From Labilibaculum antarcticum (GTDB lineage Bacteria; Bacteroidota; Bacteroidia; Bacteroidales; Marinifilaceae): a DNA stretch of 64,000 nucleotides. The notes beneath the pieces were generated by a model. That model had not been told where the DNA came from, ran no database searches, and saw nothing but the letters and a program-made list of their open reading frames with translations. Of this stretch, positions 10,920 to 19,002 are shown in pieces. The translations under genes and the position numbers were made by a program. The DNA is taken from contig NZ_AP018042.1 of the NCBI RefSeq assembly GCF_002356295.1, positions 4,558,361-4,622,360 on the forward strand, written 5' to 3'. Every line of letters starts with the position of its first letter. Within the stretch, counting starts at the first letter, position 1.

Positions 10920-11102
10920 AATGGTAAACAGTCTGTTAAGTTTTAGGATCGAAAACTTTATTGAAAATTACTAAAATACCAAGATACAAAGCAATTCTAA
11001 ATAAAGGAATAGTTTCCATAAAATATAAATAAATCAATATTTTACTTTTTTTGCCTTCGGGAGCCTATCTTTACGCATTCAATAACCCAAAATTAGATAA
11101 AT

Positions 11103-12335
11103 ATGAAAAAAGTTTATTTGGCAGGACTGGTAGTTACCCTAATAACCGTTTTATCGTCTTGTGAAAGCCTGGATCAAAAAGCAGCTAAAATTCACAATCA
11201 TGCATTTACTATTGACACTCATGTGGATACTCCTTATCATTTATTAGATAAAGATTTCGATATTGCTGTTGCTCATCCGTTTGTTGAAGGAGGTAGTCGT
11301 GTTGATTTTCCCAGAATGAAAGAGGGAGGATTAGATGGAATCTTTTTTGCCGCATTTACTTCGCAAAGAGAAAGAACTTCTGAAAATATACTTGTTGCAC
11401 GTAGTAAGGCAGATGAATTAATAGATTCTATTTATGCTGCCTGTCAAAAAAATAATGATTTGGCCGAAGTCGCTTTGTCTGTCGAAGATGGATATCGATT
11501 GGAAAAAGAAGGGAAAAGGGCAATTTTTATTGGCCTTGAGAATGGATTTCCAATTGGGAAGGATATTTTGGAGGTAGAAAGATATTTTAATAAGGGAGTT
11601 CGCTACATCACTTTGTGTCATACATCAAATAACGATATTTGTGATTCATCTACAGATAAAGATGGAGCTGAGTTCAATGGTTTGAGCTCATTTGGCGAAG
11701 AAGTAGTTCCTAAAATGAATGATTTGGGAATTTTAATTGATGTATCACATATTTCGGACAGCTCATTTTTTGATGTCCTGAAATTGTCTGAAACACCTGT
11801 GATTGCTTCACATTCATGTGCCAGAGCAGTATGCGATAATCCTCGAAATTTAACAGATGAAATGTTGGTGGCATTGGCTGAAAATGGCGGCGTTATACAA
11901 ATGTGCATTTTAGACGATTACGTTAAAGCGCCAGATACGACTACTGTAGGTTATCAAAAAGAGCTTGACTTACACGCTCGTTATCGGAATGCGAGTAAGA
12001 TGTCGAAAGAGGAGGAAGATAAATTGTGGGACGAATGGCGTCAGATGCAAATTGATTATCCAAAAGACAAACCTACCGTGGCAGATGCAGTTGACCACAT
12101 CGATCATATCGTGAAATTAATTGGAATTGATCACATAGGAATTGGTACTGATTTTGATGGCGGAGGCGGTCTAAAGGATTGTGTTGATGCCAGTCAAATG
12201 ATGAATATTACTAAAGAATTATTGAAGAGGAAATATTCGGAAGAAGAAATTGCTAAAATTTGGGGTGGAAACTTTATGCGCGTTTTTACGGAAGTAGAAG
12301 AGTATGCCAAGAATCAAAAAATGGCATTGAATTAG
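11103..12335 (+). CDS. Membrane dipeptidase family (M19) lipoprotein
   Basis: The lipoprotein signal (lipobox LSSC, Cys20) suggests an exported, lipid-anchored enzyme. The M19 renal-dipeptidase zinc ligands are visible: IDTHVDTP near the N-terminus (HxD), a Glu in FIGLENGFPIG, and the two later histidines in DVSHISDSSF and IASHSCARAV, followed by GIGTDFDGGGG. Family members hydrolyse dipeptides, including D-residue-containing ones, with two Zn ions. At 410 residues the length is normal. Alone on its strand with ~180 bp of AT-rich upstream sequence. A role in peptidoglycan or dietary dipeptide turnover is inference. Confidence 0.9.
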   Translation: MKKVYLAGLVVTLITVLSSCESLDQKAAKIHNHAFTIDTHVDTPYHLLDKDFDIAVAHPFVEGGSRVDFPRMKEGGLDGIFFAAFTSQRERTSENILVARSKADELIDSIYAACQKNNDLAEVALSVEDGYRLEKEGKRAIFIGLENGFPIGKDILEVERYFNKGVRYITLCHTSNNDICDSSTDKDGAEFNGLSSFGEEVVPKMNDLGILIDVSHISDSSFFDVLKLSETPVIASHSCARAVCDNPRNLTDEMLVALAENGGVIQMCILDDYVKAPDTTTVGYQKELDLHARYRNASKMSKEEEDKLWDEWRQMQIDYPKDKPTVADAVDHIDHIVKLIGIDHIGIGTDFDGGGGLKDCVDASQMMNITKELLKRKYSEEEIAKIWGGNFMRVFTEVEEYAKNQKMALN

Positions 12336-12414
12336 ACTCTAACTGTTTTGTAACTTATTCTCTTTGTTGGCAATTTTATACATTTGCTGCGTCTAATTTT
12401 TAAAAGATTGAATT

Positions 12415-12840
12415 GTGAAGAAAGTATTGGTGTTGAGTGATAAGAATGAGGCCCGCTCTCAAATGGCTGAAAAATGGTTGAAGTATTATGGTAAAAGACA
12501 CATTGAGGTTTGGAGTGCAGGCCTTGAGAAAGGATCAATTCACGTATTGGCGCAAAAAGCAATGGCTGAATGTATAATGGATATACCGGAATACAAATCG
12601 AAAGCAGTTTCGGAGCTTGAGCAGAATACTTTTGATTTCGTTTTGTGTTTCGATCAAAAAATGGAGAGTCGTGTTCCTGTTTTGGATGGAAATCCTGAAA
12701 TTCTGTTGTATGAACTTCCTGATCCAGCCGATGTGGAGGGAGAGGAAAACATTAGATTACAGGCTTATAATGCTGTTTGCAATGCCGTTGATGACATTTG
12801 TTTTAGCTTTGTTCAGGAACATTTTCAGATTGTTAGCTGA
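12415..12840 (+). CDS. LMW protein-tyrosine-phosphatase/ArsC-fold protein lacking the catalytic cysteine
   Basis: A 141-residue protein with a GTG start. The N-terminal strand and P-loop region read KKVLVLSDKNEARSQMAEKW; family enzymes have VLFxCTGNxCRSQMAE. The alignment is otherwise close (R, S, Q, M, A, E are kept), but the nucleophilic Cys is Ser at residue 8 and the Cys just before the Arg is Ala. The WSAG motif (33-36) and the C-terminal LPDP segment (with the general-acid Asp of the family) are retained. Phosphatase or arsenate-reductase activity by the normal Cys mechanism is therefore not expected; it may bind phosphate or have a regulatory role (inference). It starts 79 bp after the dipeptidase gene and ends before a clear terminator. 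Confidence 0.75.
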   Translation: MKKVLVLSDKNEARSQMAEKWLKYYGKRHIEVWSAGLEKGSIHVLAQKAMAECIMDIPEYKSKAVSELEQNTFDFVLCFDQKMESRVPVLDGNPEILLYELPDPADVEGEENIRLQAYNAVCNAVDDICFSFVQEHFQIVS

Positions 12841-13310
12841 AATTATTAATTATATTGATAAGCTGTCATCGTGTCGTTTTGAGACATAAGAAGCTTAATC
12901 TTGATTTAAATATAGGACGGGATTCAGAAATGAATCCCGTTTTTTGTTTTCGCATAAGCTCCATATTAGTATGTTTCGTTTCTTTTTCGTCTAATTTTTA
13001 ATTTTGATGTTTGCTGTTCTCATCAAATTTTTCATCAGCAATAATCTTGTAAATAGTGCTTTTTTTATTGTATTAATAGTGTTGGTATTCAGTTATTAAA
13101 CTTGACAAGGGGCTGGAAATTTCGTAATTTTAGTTTAGATCAAATAAGTAAAACATACGTTATTTATTACTATCAGCAGATGAAAATCCATCTTTATGAA
13201 ATTGTGCGAATATGTGCTTTCAATGGAATAATGATTGCACTTCTCTAAAACCTGCCAATTACAAACCATTTCAAGTTAATTTAAATTCTATTCATTAAAA
13301 AGAGGCGAAA
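12841..13310. other. 470-bp intergenic region with terminator and candidate promoter
   Basis: AT-rich stretch without a convincing gene. It contains the terminator at 12917-12945 and, near 13102-13132, a TTG followed after 20 bp by TAATTTTA, which resembles the Bacteroidota -33/-7 arrangement (TTTG, ~19-20 bp, TAnnTTTG) with one mismatch. Its position suits transcription of the gene at 13311 with a long leader. Confidence 0.4.
12917..12945 (+). terminator. Rho-independent terminator
   Basis: ACGGGATTCA, GAAA tetraloop, TGAATCCCGT, then TTTTT. A perfect 10-bp stem downstream of the phosphatase-fold gene. Confidence 0.88.
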
Positions 13311-13751
13311 ATGAAAAAAAACATTGGAGTTTGGTTAGATACCGAAAAAGCCTACATTATTAGTATTGAGGATAGTGGAACAAAGGTTGATAAGATTGAA
13401 TCTGAGATTGAAACCAGAATGCGTTTCGAAGGAGAGACAAAAGCTTATTCGCGAATGGGGAATCAGTTTATTAATCCCGCAACAAAAATTACACATAAAA
13501 GACGTCATCAATTAAAGCATTATTTTGAAAATATTACTGGTCGTTTAAAGGACGCAGAAGAGATTTATCTATTTGGTCCAGCTGAGACTAAGGTTCATCT
13601 TGCAAAGCACATAAGCAAGGAAGCTATGCTTAAAGATCGAATTCGTAAAGTTGAATCGGAAGATCATTTAACTAAAAAACAGATGATTGCCTGTGTTAAA
13701 AAGGAGTTTGATAAGAAGTCAATTAAGGTGAATGTTCGCATTCGTCATTAG
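13311..13751 (+). CDS. Small eRF1-domain-3/host-attachment-like protein
   Basis: A 146-residue, basic, cytosolic protein. The N-terminal KKNIGVWLDTEKAYIISI strand-turn-strand and the later EEIYLFGPAETKVHLAKHI segment resemble the eRF1/Pelota domain-3-like (baeRF/host-attachment) fold, where a GPGxxK-type loop is common. No catalytic motif is visible and no partner gene is adjacent. The assignment is a resemblance by eye; treat it as a conserved hypothetical protein. The start is the first ATG, preceded by AAGAGGCGAAA. Confidence 0.55.
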   Translation: MKKNIGVWLDTEKAYIISIEDSGTKVDKIESEIETRMRFEGETKAYSRMGNQFINPATKITHKRRHQLKHYFENITGRLKDAEEIYLFGPAETKVHLAKHISKEAMLKDRIRKVESEDHLTKKQMIACVKKEFDKKSIKVNVRIRH

Positions 13752-13904
13752 TTGTTTTATTTTTATAAAATCGTAAGGCTATTCCCATAATTTGATGTTT
13801 ATAACTTAATTCTTGTTGTAAAATTCAGTTATGGGAATTTGCATTTCTTTGAGCTTCTCATTGAATATATTATCTTGCATTGAAGTACTTATTATTTTGA
13901 TTCT

Positions 13905-14315
13905 ATGATCCAACAATTAGAAATTACTTTGCCTGCTTATGGCAGAGGTTATCATCTCATCGATTCGGAGATTGCAAAGCTTTTACCTGATTTGCCTAAA
14001 GTAGGAATTCTGAATTTATTCATGAAACATACTTCGGCAGCCATAACTATTAATGAAAATGCTGATTCGTCTGTTCGCGACGATTTTGAATCTATCATGA
14101 ATAATATTGTGCCTGAAAACAAACCGTATTACACTCATGTTCTTGAAGGGGCTGACGATATGCCTGCTCATGTAAAATCATCCTTAATGGGGCCTGAACT
14201 TACAATTCCAATTACTAATCACCGATTAAATTTAGGTACTTGGCAAGGAATTTATCTTTGCGAGTTTAGAAATAGAGGAGGCCGAAGAAAGCTTGTAGTT
14301 ACAATATATTCGTAA
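13905..14315 (+). CDS. yjbQ: YjbQ family protein (UPF0047)
   Basis: A 136-residue protein matching the secondary thiamine-phosphate synthase/YjbQ family over its whole length. Visible signatures are LFMKHTSAAITINENAD, DMPAHVKSSLMG and the C-terminal LGTWQGIYLCEFRNRGGRR. Family members form small trimers with a His-rich putative active site; weak thiamine-phosphate synthase activity has been reported for homologues but the physiological role is unsettled. Single gene ended by a strong bidirectional terminator. Confidence 0.93.
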   Translation: MIQQLEITLPAYGRGYHLIDSEIAKLLPDLPKVGILNLFMKHTSAAITINENADSSVRDDFESIMNNIVPENKPYYTHVLEGADDMPAHVKSSLMGPELTIPITNHRLNLGTWQGIYLCEFRNRGGRRKLVVTIYS

Positions 14316-14317
14316 TG

Positions 14318-14345
14318 AAAAACGCCTCATTGCTGAGGCGTTTTT
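14318..14345. terminator. Bidirectional terminator between yjbQ and the M24 peptidase gene
   Basis: AAAAACGCCTCA, loop TTGC, TGAGGCGTTTTT. A perfect 12-bp stem with a U-run on both strands, placed exactly between two convergent stop codons. Confidence 0.93.
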
Positions 14346-14348
14346 GCT

Positions 14349-16121
14349 TTATATCGTTTTGGTTTTTTCTTTTAACCAGTTTTTGTGTTTGTCATCCAGT
14401 TCGGGAGATATTATCTCGTAAACTTTCTCATGATAATTATTTAACCATTCTCTTTCTTCGGGAGTTAGAAGCTTAGTTATAATACCTTTCGTTTCGAAAT
14501 GACACAAGGTGATTGTTTCAAAATTTAGGAATTCTCCAAATTGAGTTGTTTTCTCCGGGCAACAAAGAATAAGATTTTCATGACGAATTCCGTAAAATCC
14601 TTCACGGTAAAATCCCGGTTCATCGGAAGTTATCATACCGGGTAGTAAGGCCTGATCTTTAATTTCTTGTCGGATACTTTGAGGACCTTCATGAACATTC
14701 ATAAAACACCCAACACCATGCCCTGTTCCGTGACCGTAATCCTTCCCACTTTTCCACAATGCCTGACGAGCCAGGATATCTAAATTGCATCCACGAGTTC
14801 CTCTGGGGAACTTAGCGAGTGCTAATTGAATCATTCCTTTTAAAACCAGAGTGAAATCAGTTTTCTCTTCTTCATTTAATTCGCCCAAGGGAATGGTTCT
14901 GGTAATATCAGTCGTTCCATCAAGGTATTGTGCTCCGGAATCAATTAGAAGTAAACTTTCCCTTTTAATTTCAACATTCGATTCAGGTGTTGTAGAGTAA
15001 TGAGGATGAGCTCCATGATCTTTGTAACCAGCAATTGTTCCAAAGCTTTCGCCTTTAAAATCTTTTTGAAGAGATCTGAATTCCTTGAGTTTATCCATTA
15101 CCGTAAATTCGGTAATCTTTGTTTTATCAATATTTTCTTCGAGCCAATAGTAGAAGTGAGTTAGAGCTACACCATCCTTCTTCATGGCGTTTTTCATTCC
15201 TTCTATTTCCACTTCATTTTTTAGACTTTTCAGCAGTTGTGAAGGGTTTTCTCGTTCAATAATATTGGCACTTATCGAGTTGAAAATATTTAAGTTAGTT
15301 CTGTTTGAATCTAAAAGAACATTCGAGGATCCTGCTATTTCACTCAAATCGTTAAACACTCGGGTATAATCAGCAATATAAATCTCGTCCTCGGCTAACT
15401 TTTGAATCAATTCATTAGAAATTTGACCTTCATTAAGGTAAAGGGTCGCCGATTCGACTCCTATTATGGCATAGGCCAAGGCAAGGGGATTGTAATCGAC
15501 ATCATTACCTCTGATATTGAATATCCAGGCTACATCATCTAAACTACCTACAAAATGGAAGTTGCATTCAAATTCTTCCATTTGTTTGCGGATATTCAGC
15601 AATTTACTATATCGGGTCTGACCTGAATAGCAAACTTCATGATCATAAATTGGCTTGGTAGGGAGTTCTGGCCGATTTTCCCAAATTTCATTAACAAGGT
15701 CGAATTCTTCCTCGATATTAATTCCTAAATCGCCTAATTTGTGTTTTAACTCTCTGGTTTGCGCAACAGAGAAACAGGTTCCGTCAAATCCAACATTTGG
15801 TTTTATAGGTAGCTCATCGGATAACCATTCGTTTTGAGTAGGAGTTCCTGCAGTTCCCATTCTGAAGAGTTTAATTCCACTACCAGCTAATTGGGTTTCC
15901 GCTTGAAGAAAATATCTGGAATCGGTCCACAAACCCGCTTTTTCCTGGGTTACGACAAGTGTTCCTGCCGAGCCGGTAAATCCAGATAACCATTGACGTG
16001 TGCTCCATCTGTCGGGAACGTATTCGCTCATGTGAGGATCTGAACTGGTTATAATGTAGGCATGAATATTTTTTTCATGTAATAAAGAACGCAAGGCGTT
16101 TACTCTGTTAGCAAAAGTCAT
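14349..16121 (-). CDS. Xaa-Pro aminopeptidase P (M24B), three-domain type
   Basis: A 590-residue cytosolic metallopeptidase of the long aminopeptidase-P type: two creatinase-like N-terminal domains, a pita-bread catalytic domain and a C-terminal extension. Metal ligands are visible in order: the two Asp in LLIDSGAQYLDGTTDITRT, His in HGTGHGVGCF, Glu in SDEPGFY and Glu in GIRHENL. It removes N-terminal residues preceding proline. No signal peptide. The ATG start precedes TFANRVNALRSLLHE, typical of the family. Transcribed alone, converging on yjbQ. Confidence 0.93.
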   Translation of the reverse strand: MTFANRVNALRSLLHEKNIHAYIITSSDPHMSEYVPDRWSTRQWLSGFTGSAGTLVVTQEKAGLWTDSRYFLQAETQLAGSGIKLFRMGTAGTPTQNEWLSDELPIKPNVGFDGTCFSVAQTRELKHKLGDLGINIEEEFDLVNEIWENRPELPTKPIYDHEVCYSGQTRYSKLLNIRKQMEEFECNFHFVGSLDDVAWIFNIRGNDVDYNPLALAYAIIGVESATLYLNEGQISNELIQKLAEDEIYIADYTRVFNDLSEIAGSSNVLLDSNRTNLNIFNSISANIIERENPSQLLKSLKNEVEIEGMKNAMKKDGVALTHFYYWLEENIDKTKITEFTVMDKLKEFRSLQKDFKGESFGTIAGYKDHGAHPHYSTTPESNVEIKRESLLLIDSGAQYLDGTTDITRTIPLGELNEEEKTDFTLVLKGMIQLALAKFPRGTRGCNLDILARQALWKSGKDYGHGTGHGVGCFMNVHEGPQSIRQEIKDQALLPGMITSDEPGFYREGFYGIRHENLILCCPEKTTQFGEFLNFETITLCHFETKGIITKLLTPEEREWLNNYHEKVYEIISPELDDKHKNWLKEKTKTI

Positions 16122-16226
16122 TTTTAAGTTTCTTATTGTTTGCAGGCTAAAAATACAACATTATGAATTGTAATGGTCGAAAATGAGACATATTTTCTTG
16201 AATTAGCCTTTTTTAATTAAAAAATT

Positions 16227-16249
16227 CCCCCTTTGCATGACAAAGAGGG
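16227..16249 (-). terminator. Terminator of the sigma/DUF4097 operon
   Basis: On the minus strand CCCTCTTTG, loop TCATG, CAAAGGGGG (one G-U pair), followed by AATTTTTT. It lies just downstream of the DUF4097-type gene. Confidence 0.8.
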
Positions 16250-16273
16250 ATGATATATTGTTTAGTCAATTAC

Positions 16274-17335
16274 TTATTTAAGACTTACATTGCCGTACTG
16301 ACTGTTAATTGTAACTTTTCCTTTTGGAGTCGTTGACGTTCCAACAACCACTTTCAGGGAAGTTTCGGCATTGTTCACTATTTTCTCAATTACCTGAGCA
16401 TTTTCGGGATAGCTGATGCCACAATATTTTGTTTCTGCATCCAATGAATAGTTAGCACCTTCTTCTATCGCTATTCTACTGGCAACATATTGATTATCAA
16501 TTTTAATGGTTTCAAATTCTTTTGAGACATTGTCGACCTTGCAATTTCCGTAACGAAGATTTAATTCCAAATTTTTATTTACATTTTCAATTTTAAAGTC
16601 GGAATATTGCCCCATCGTAACTATAAAAGTGTTGGTGTTTACAATATCAAAAGCATCGTATTTACTGTCAGCAATAAGGGTATTATTGTTGTCAAGATGT
16701 AATTTTGAGTAACGGCTCACCACAACTAAGGCCTTGCTTGTGCCAATATTCATTTTCGAATACTTAAGAGTTAATTTGGTACGGTTACATTCGTTTATCG
16801 TTGCTTTGGCATAGCTAAGGTTAATGGTGCTAACAGGTTTATCTTCAGGGTAAAGAAAGCTTTCGCCTTGAAGGTTTCCGTAGCTCAAATTAATATTGGC
16901 TTTAGCACGTAGCGCATTAATGTAAATATTCCCAAATTTATTAGTAAGATCCAGTTGGGTATAATCAGGCATAAATATCTCGTAATCAATACTGAATTTG
17001 TTACCTGTTTTGAATTGATGCGACATTTCAGTTAAGGCTGTAATTTCATTCCCCATTTTGTAGAGCCTTATGTCGATACTCTTGAAGAGCGATTTGGCTT
17101 TTTCTTCGCTGGATGTTTCTAATGTTATAGTAACGTTAATAGATACAGAATCACGATCCCAATTCTTAATGTTTACATCGCCGTATTTATTATTGATACT
17201 AAATTCAGTGCCTTGCGAGGCAGGGAATACTTCTTTAATTTGTTTCTCGAAGTCATCTAATGCTAAGGCATTTGTTGTGAAACCGAGAAGTACAACAAAT
17301 AAGAAAGCGGAAAATTTAAATTTTAATGTCTTCAT
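16274..17335 (-). CDS. Secreted DUF4097-type beta-repeat protein
   Basis: A 353-residue exported protein with a signal peptide ending near NALA-L. The rest is a ladder of short beta strands with recurrent INNKYGDVNIKNW / KFGNIYI / SYGNLQ / RYGNCKV / SQYGNVSLK motifs, the YGN/KYG beta-repeat pattern of DUF4097 and putative-adhesin proteins. Exact function unknown; such proteins commonly lie beside ECF sigma/anti-sigma pairs and may be envelope-stress outputs. It is the third gene after the sigma factor and the putative anti-sigma protein, all on the minus strand, and is followed by a terminator. Confidence 0.78.
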   Translation of the reverse strand: MKTLKFKFSAFLFVVLLGFTTNALALDDFEKQIKEVFPASQGTEFSINNKYGDVNIKNWDRDSVSINVTITLETSSEEKAKSLFKSIDIRLYKMGNEITALTEMSHQFKTGNKFSIDYEIFMPDYTQLDLTNKFGNIYINALRAKANINLSYGNLQGESFLYPEDKPVSTINLSYAKATINECNRTKLTLKYSKMNIGTSKALVVVSRYSKLHLDNNNTLIADSKYDAFDIVNTNTFIVTMGQYSDFKIENVNKNLELNLRYGNCKVDNVSKEFETIKIDNQYVASRIAIEEGANYSLDAETKYCGISYPENAQVIEKIVNNAETSLKVVVGTSTTPKGKVTINSQYGNVSLK

Positions 17336-17388
17336 AGTCTTTTTATTTACGGGTATGATTTTTTTAGTTTTTATTATATTGTCTTAAC

Positions 17389-17934
17389 CTACACTGCTGT
17401 ATTAAGATTGTTTTTGGTTTGTTTTTTTATCTGATACAATTGTTCAATTATACGATTTAAAATACTTGTCTTAACCTGATAATATTCAATCATTGCTTGA
17501 ATAATTCTGTCATCATCCGGATGTAGTTCAAGCTCTTTTTTTAGCTGTGAATATCGTTCATCCATATCTTTTAATTCTTCTTGCAGGATACTTTGATGCT
17601 GTTCTTTATTAAAACTCCCAAGTTTTTTCAACATGCCAAGCTGACTGTTTATATTAGCAGTGTAGAATAATTCAACCTCTCTGTATTCAGGAGATATTCC
17701 TCCCAAGCCTAACTGATTATCCTCTAAATTGCGAATCTGGTATCCAATCAGTCCCGAAAAGATTACAAAAGTAACTATTACAGCCACTTTTAAAAAGTTT
17801 GGGATACTTTCAAACACATTTTTTTTCTTCTGATGATTTAACTTCTCAAGAAAATTTTCGAAATGACCATCCTGAGGTTCATTATCATCAAATTGATCTT
17901 TGTGATTTCTTAAAATTTCTTCTAATTCTTTCAT
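17389..17934 (-). CDS. Putative membrane anti-sigma factor
   Basis: A 181-residue protein with an acidic/charged cytosolic N-terminal ~45 residues, one transmembrane helix (FLKVAVIVTFVIFSGLIGYQI, about 48-68) and a helical, coiled-coil-like periplasmic region rich in Glu/Lys/Gln. No sequence family is certain. Position directly downstream of the ECF sigma factor and upstream of the DUF4097 protein, plus the one-helix topology, is the basis for the anti-sigma call. The N-terminal DxxFxxFxxKL pattern (HFENFLEKL) is of the kind found in Bacteroidota sigma-operon membrane proteins. Confidence 0.6.
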   Translation of the reverse strand: MKELEEILRNHKDQFDDNEPQDGHFENFLEKLNHQKKKNVFESIPNFLKVAVIVTFVIFSGLIGYQIRNLEDNQLGLGGISPEYREVELFYTANINSQLGMLKKLGSFNKEQHQSILQEELKDMDERYSQLKKELELHPDDDRIIQAMIEYYQVKTSILNRIIEQLYQIKKQTKNNLNTAV

Positions 17935-18032
17935 ACTTACAAATGTTAGTATGTAACCTTCTTTTCATCTTCTTTATTCGTTACGCCAACTGATCTTTTA
18001 GCTTATCAAGTTGATAAATGAAAGAGAATGGT

Positions 18033-18599
18033 TCATAGCAATTTTTGGTTTTCTTTTTCCGAAATTATCTGAATTAGTTTTTTCTTCGCTCGTAAGAATT
18101 GTGATCGGGAAGTGGAGGCAGTAATGTTAAGAATGCTTCCTATTTCTTCATGATCATACCCTTCAATCAAATACAGACTCAAAATAATTCGGTAGCCTGT
18201 TGGTAGCAGGTCTATTCCTTTTTTTATACTATTAATTTGTTCTTCAGAATATGTAACGCTTTGGTTTTCCTCTTCTTCCGATAATTTATACAGCTCATTG
18301 TCGAGAGGAAATAATTCCAATTTTTTCTTTTTTAAACTATCCAAAGAACGGTTTACAACTATTCTTTTTAGCCAGGCACCAAAACTAACCTCACCTTTGT
18401 ATTTTTTAATGTTTCTGAAGGCAGATAAAAATGCTTCTTGCATAATATCTTCTGCTTCTCTTGCATCTTTTACAATTCGTAAAGATGTGTTATACATTGC
18501 TTTGTAGTATAACTTATAGATTTTGAACTGGGCTTTGGGGTCATTTTTTCCACAAAGCTCAATTAGGTCCTGGTGAATGTTCTTGTACGATGAGCTCAT
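18033..18599 (-). CDS. ECF-type sigma-70 family RNA polymerase sigma factor
   Basis: A 188-residue two-domain sigma factor. Region 2 is seen as IYKLYYKAMYNTSLRIVKDAREAEDIMQEAF with AFRNIKKYKGEVSFGAWLKRIVVNRSLD; region 4 as LPTGYRIILSLYLIEGYDHEEIGSILNITASTSRSQ with the HTH. (Only the general pattern is given; key residues are EDIMQE, FGAWL and HEEIG.) It probably directs its own operon under control of the downstream membrane protein. A GCATGC dyad lies between a candidate -7 element and the start codon. Confidence 0.9.
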   Translation of the reverse strand: MSSSYKNIHQDLIELCGKNDPKAQFKIYKLYYKAMYNTSLRIVKDAREAEDIMQEAFLSAFRNIKKYKGEVSFGAWLKRIVVNRSLDSLKKKKLELFPLDNELYKLSEEEENQSVTYSEEQINSIKKGIDLLPTGYRIILSLYLIEGYDHEEIGSILNITASTSRSQFLRAKKKLIQIISEKENQKLL

Positions 18600-18633
18600 T
18601 AATCAATTTCTATTCTAATGACGAATGCGGAAA

Positions 18634-18648
18634 GCATGCGTTGCATGC
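18634..18648. promoter_or_regulatory. GCATGC-GTT-GCATGC dyad upstream of the sigma factor gene
   Basis: Two GCATGC palindromes separated by GTT, 35 bp before the sigma start codon. A TATATTTA (like TAnnTTTG) lies just upstream on the minus strand at 18667-18674. Possible operator; this is inference from position and symmetry only. Confidence 0.3.
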
Positions 18649-18724
18649 ATATTGAAATTATACCATTAAATATAGGTAAAATGTTTAAAAAGGAGAGGCT
18701 AATTAATCATTATATAAAATGAGA

Positions 18725-18750
18725 AAACCACCGAAGTCATTTGGTGGTTT
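18725..18750 (-). terminator. Terminator downstream of the degenerate tRNA-Lys
   Basis: On the minus strand AAACCACC, 10-nt loop, GGTGGTTT followed by TCTC. A short stem immediately 3' of the tRNA-like gene, with only a weak U-run. Confidence 0.5.
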
Positions 18751-18755
18751 GTAAG

Positions 18756-18829
18756 TGATCCCTCTGGAATTCAAATCCATAATCCCCAAGATTAAAAGTG
18801 TTGGGCTCTGCCAGCTGAGCCAAGGGATT
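18756..18829 (-). pseudogene. Degenerate tRNA-Lys(TTT)-like gene
   Basis: The minus-strand sequence folds as a tRNA with anticodon loop CTTTTAA (anticodon TTT) and an intact D arm (GCTC/GAGC with AGCTGGCAGA). It closely resembles the six tRNA-Lys genes near 38.3-39 kb. Defects: first acceptor pair A-C, one C-C mismatch in the anticodon stem, a T loop TTTGAAT instead of TTCGAAC (C56 lost, so no normal G19-C56 contact), a mismatch at the base of the T stem, and one extra base in the variable/T-arm region. CCA is not encoded. A relic is more likely than a functional tRNA, although a divergent working tRNA cannot be excluded. Confidence 0.6.
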
Positions 18830-19002
18830 TTTTTCTTAAGAATATTAAATTTACGGAAAAATGAAAACTGGAAAACTTCATTTTGATCCTGTTTTTTTTT
18901 GATTCCAATTTGTTAATTAAAGATCAGCCTTTGCCTATCCATTATAAGAATTACGTACCTTTATAGCTCACTTTGATAATTTATATCATATAAATTAGGA
19001 AC

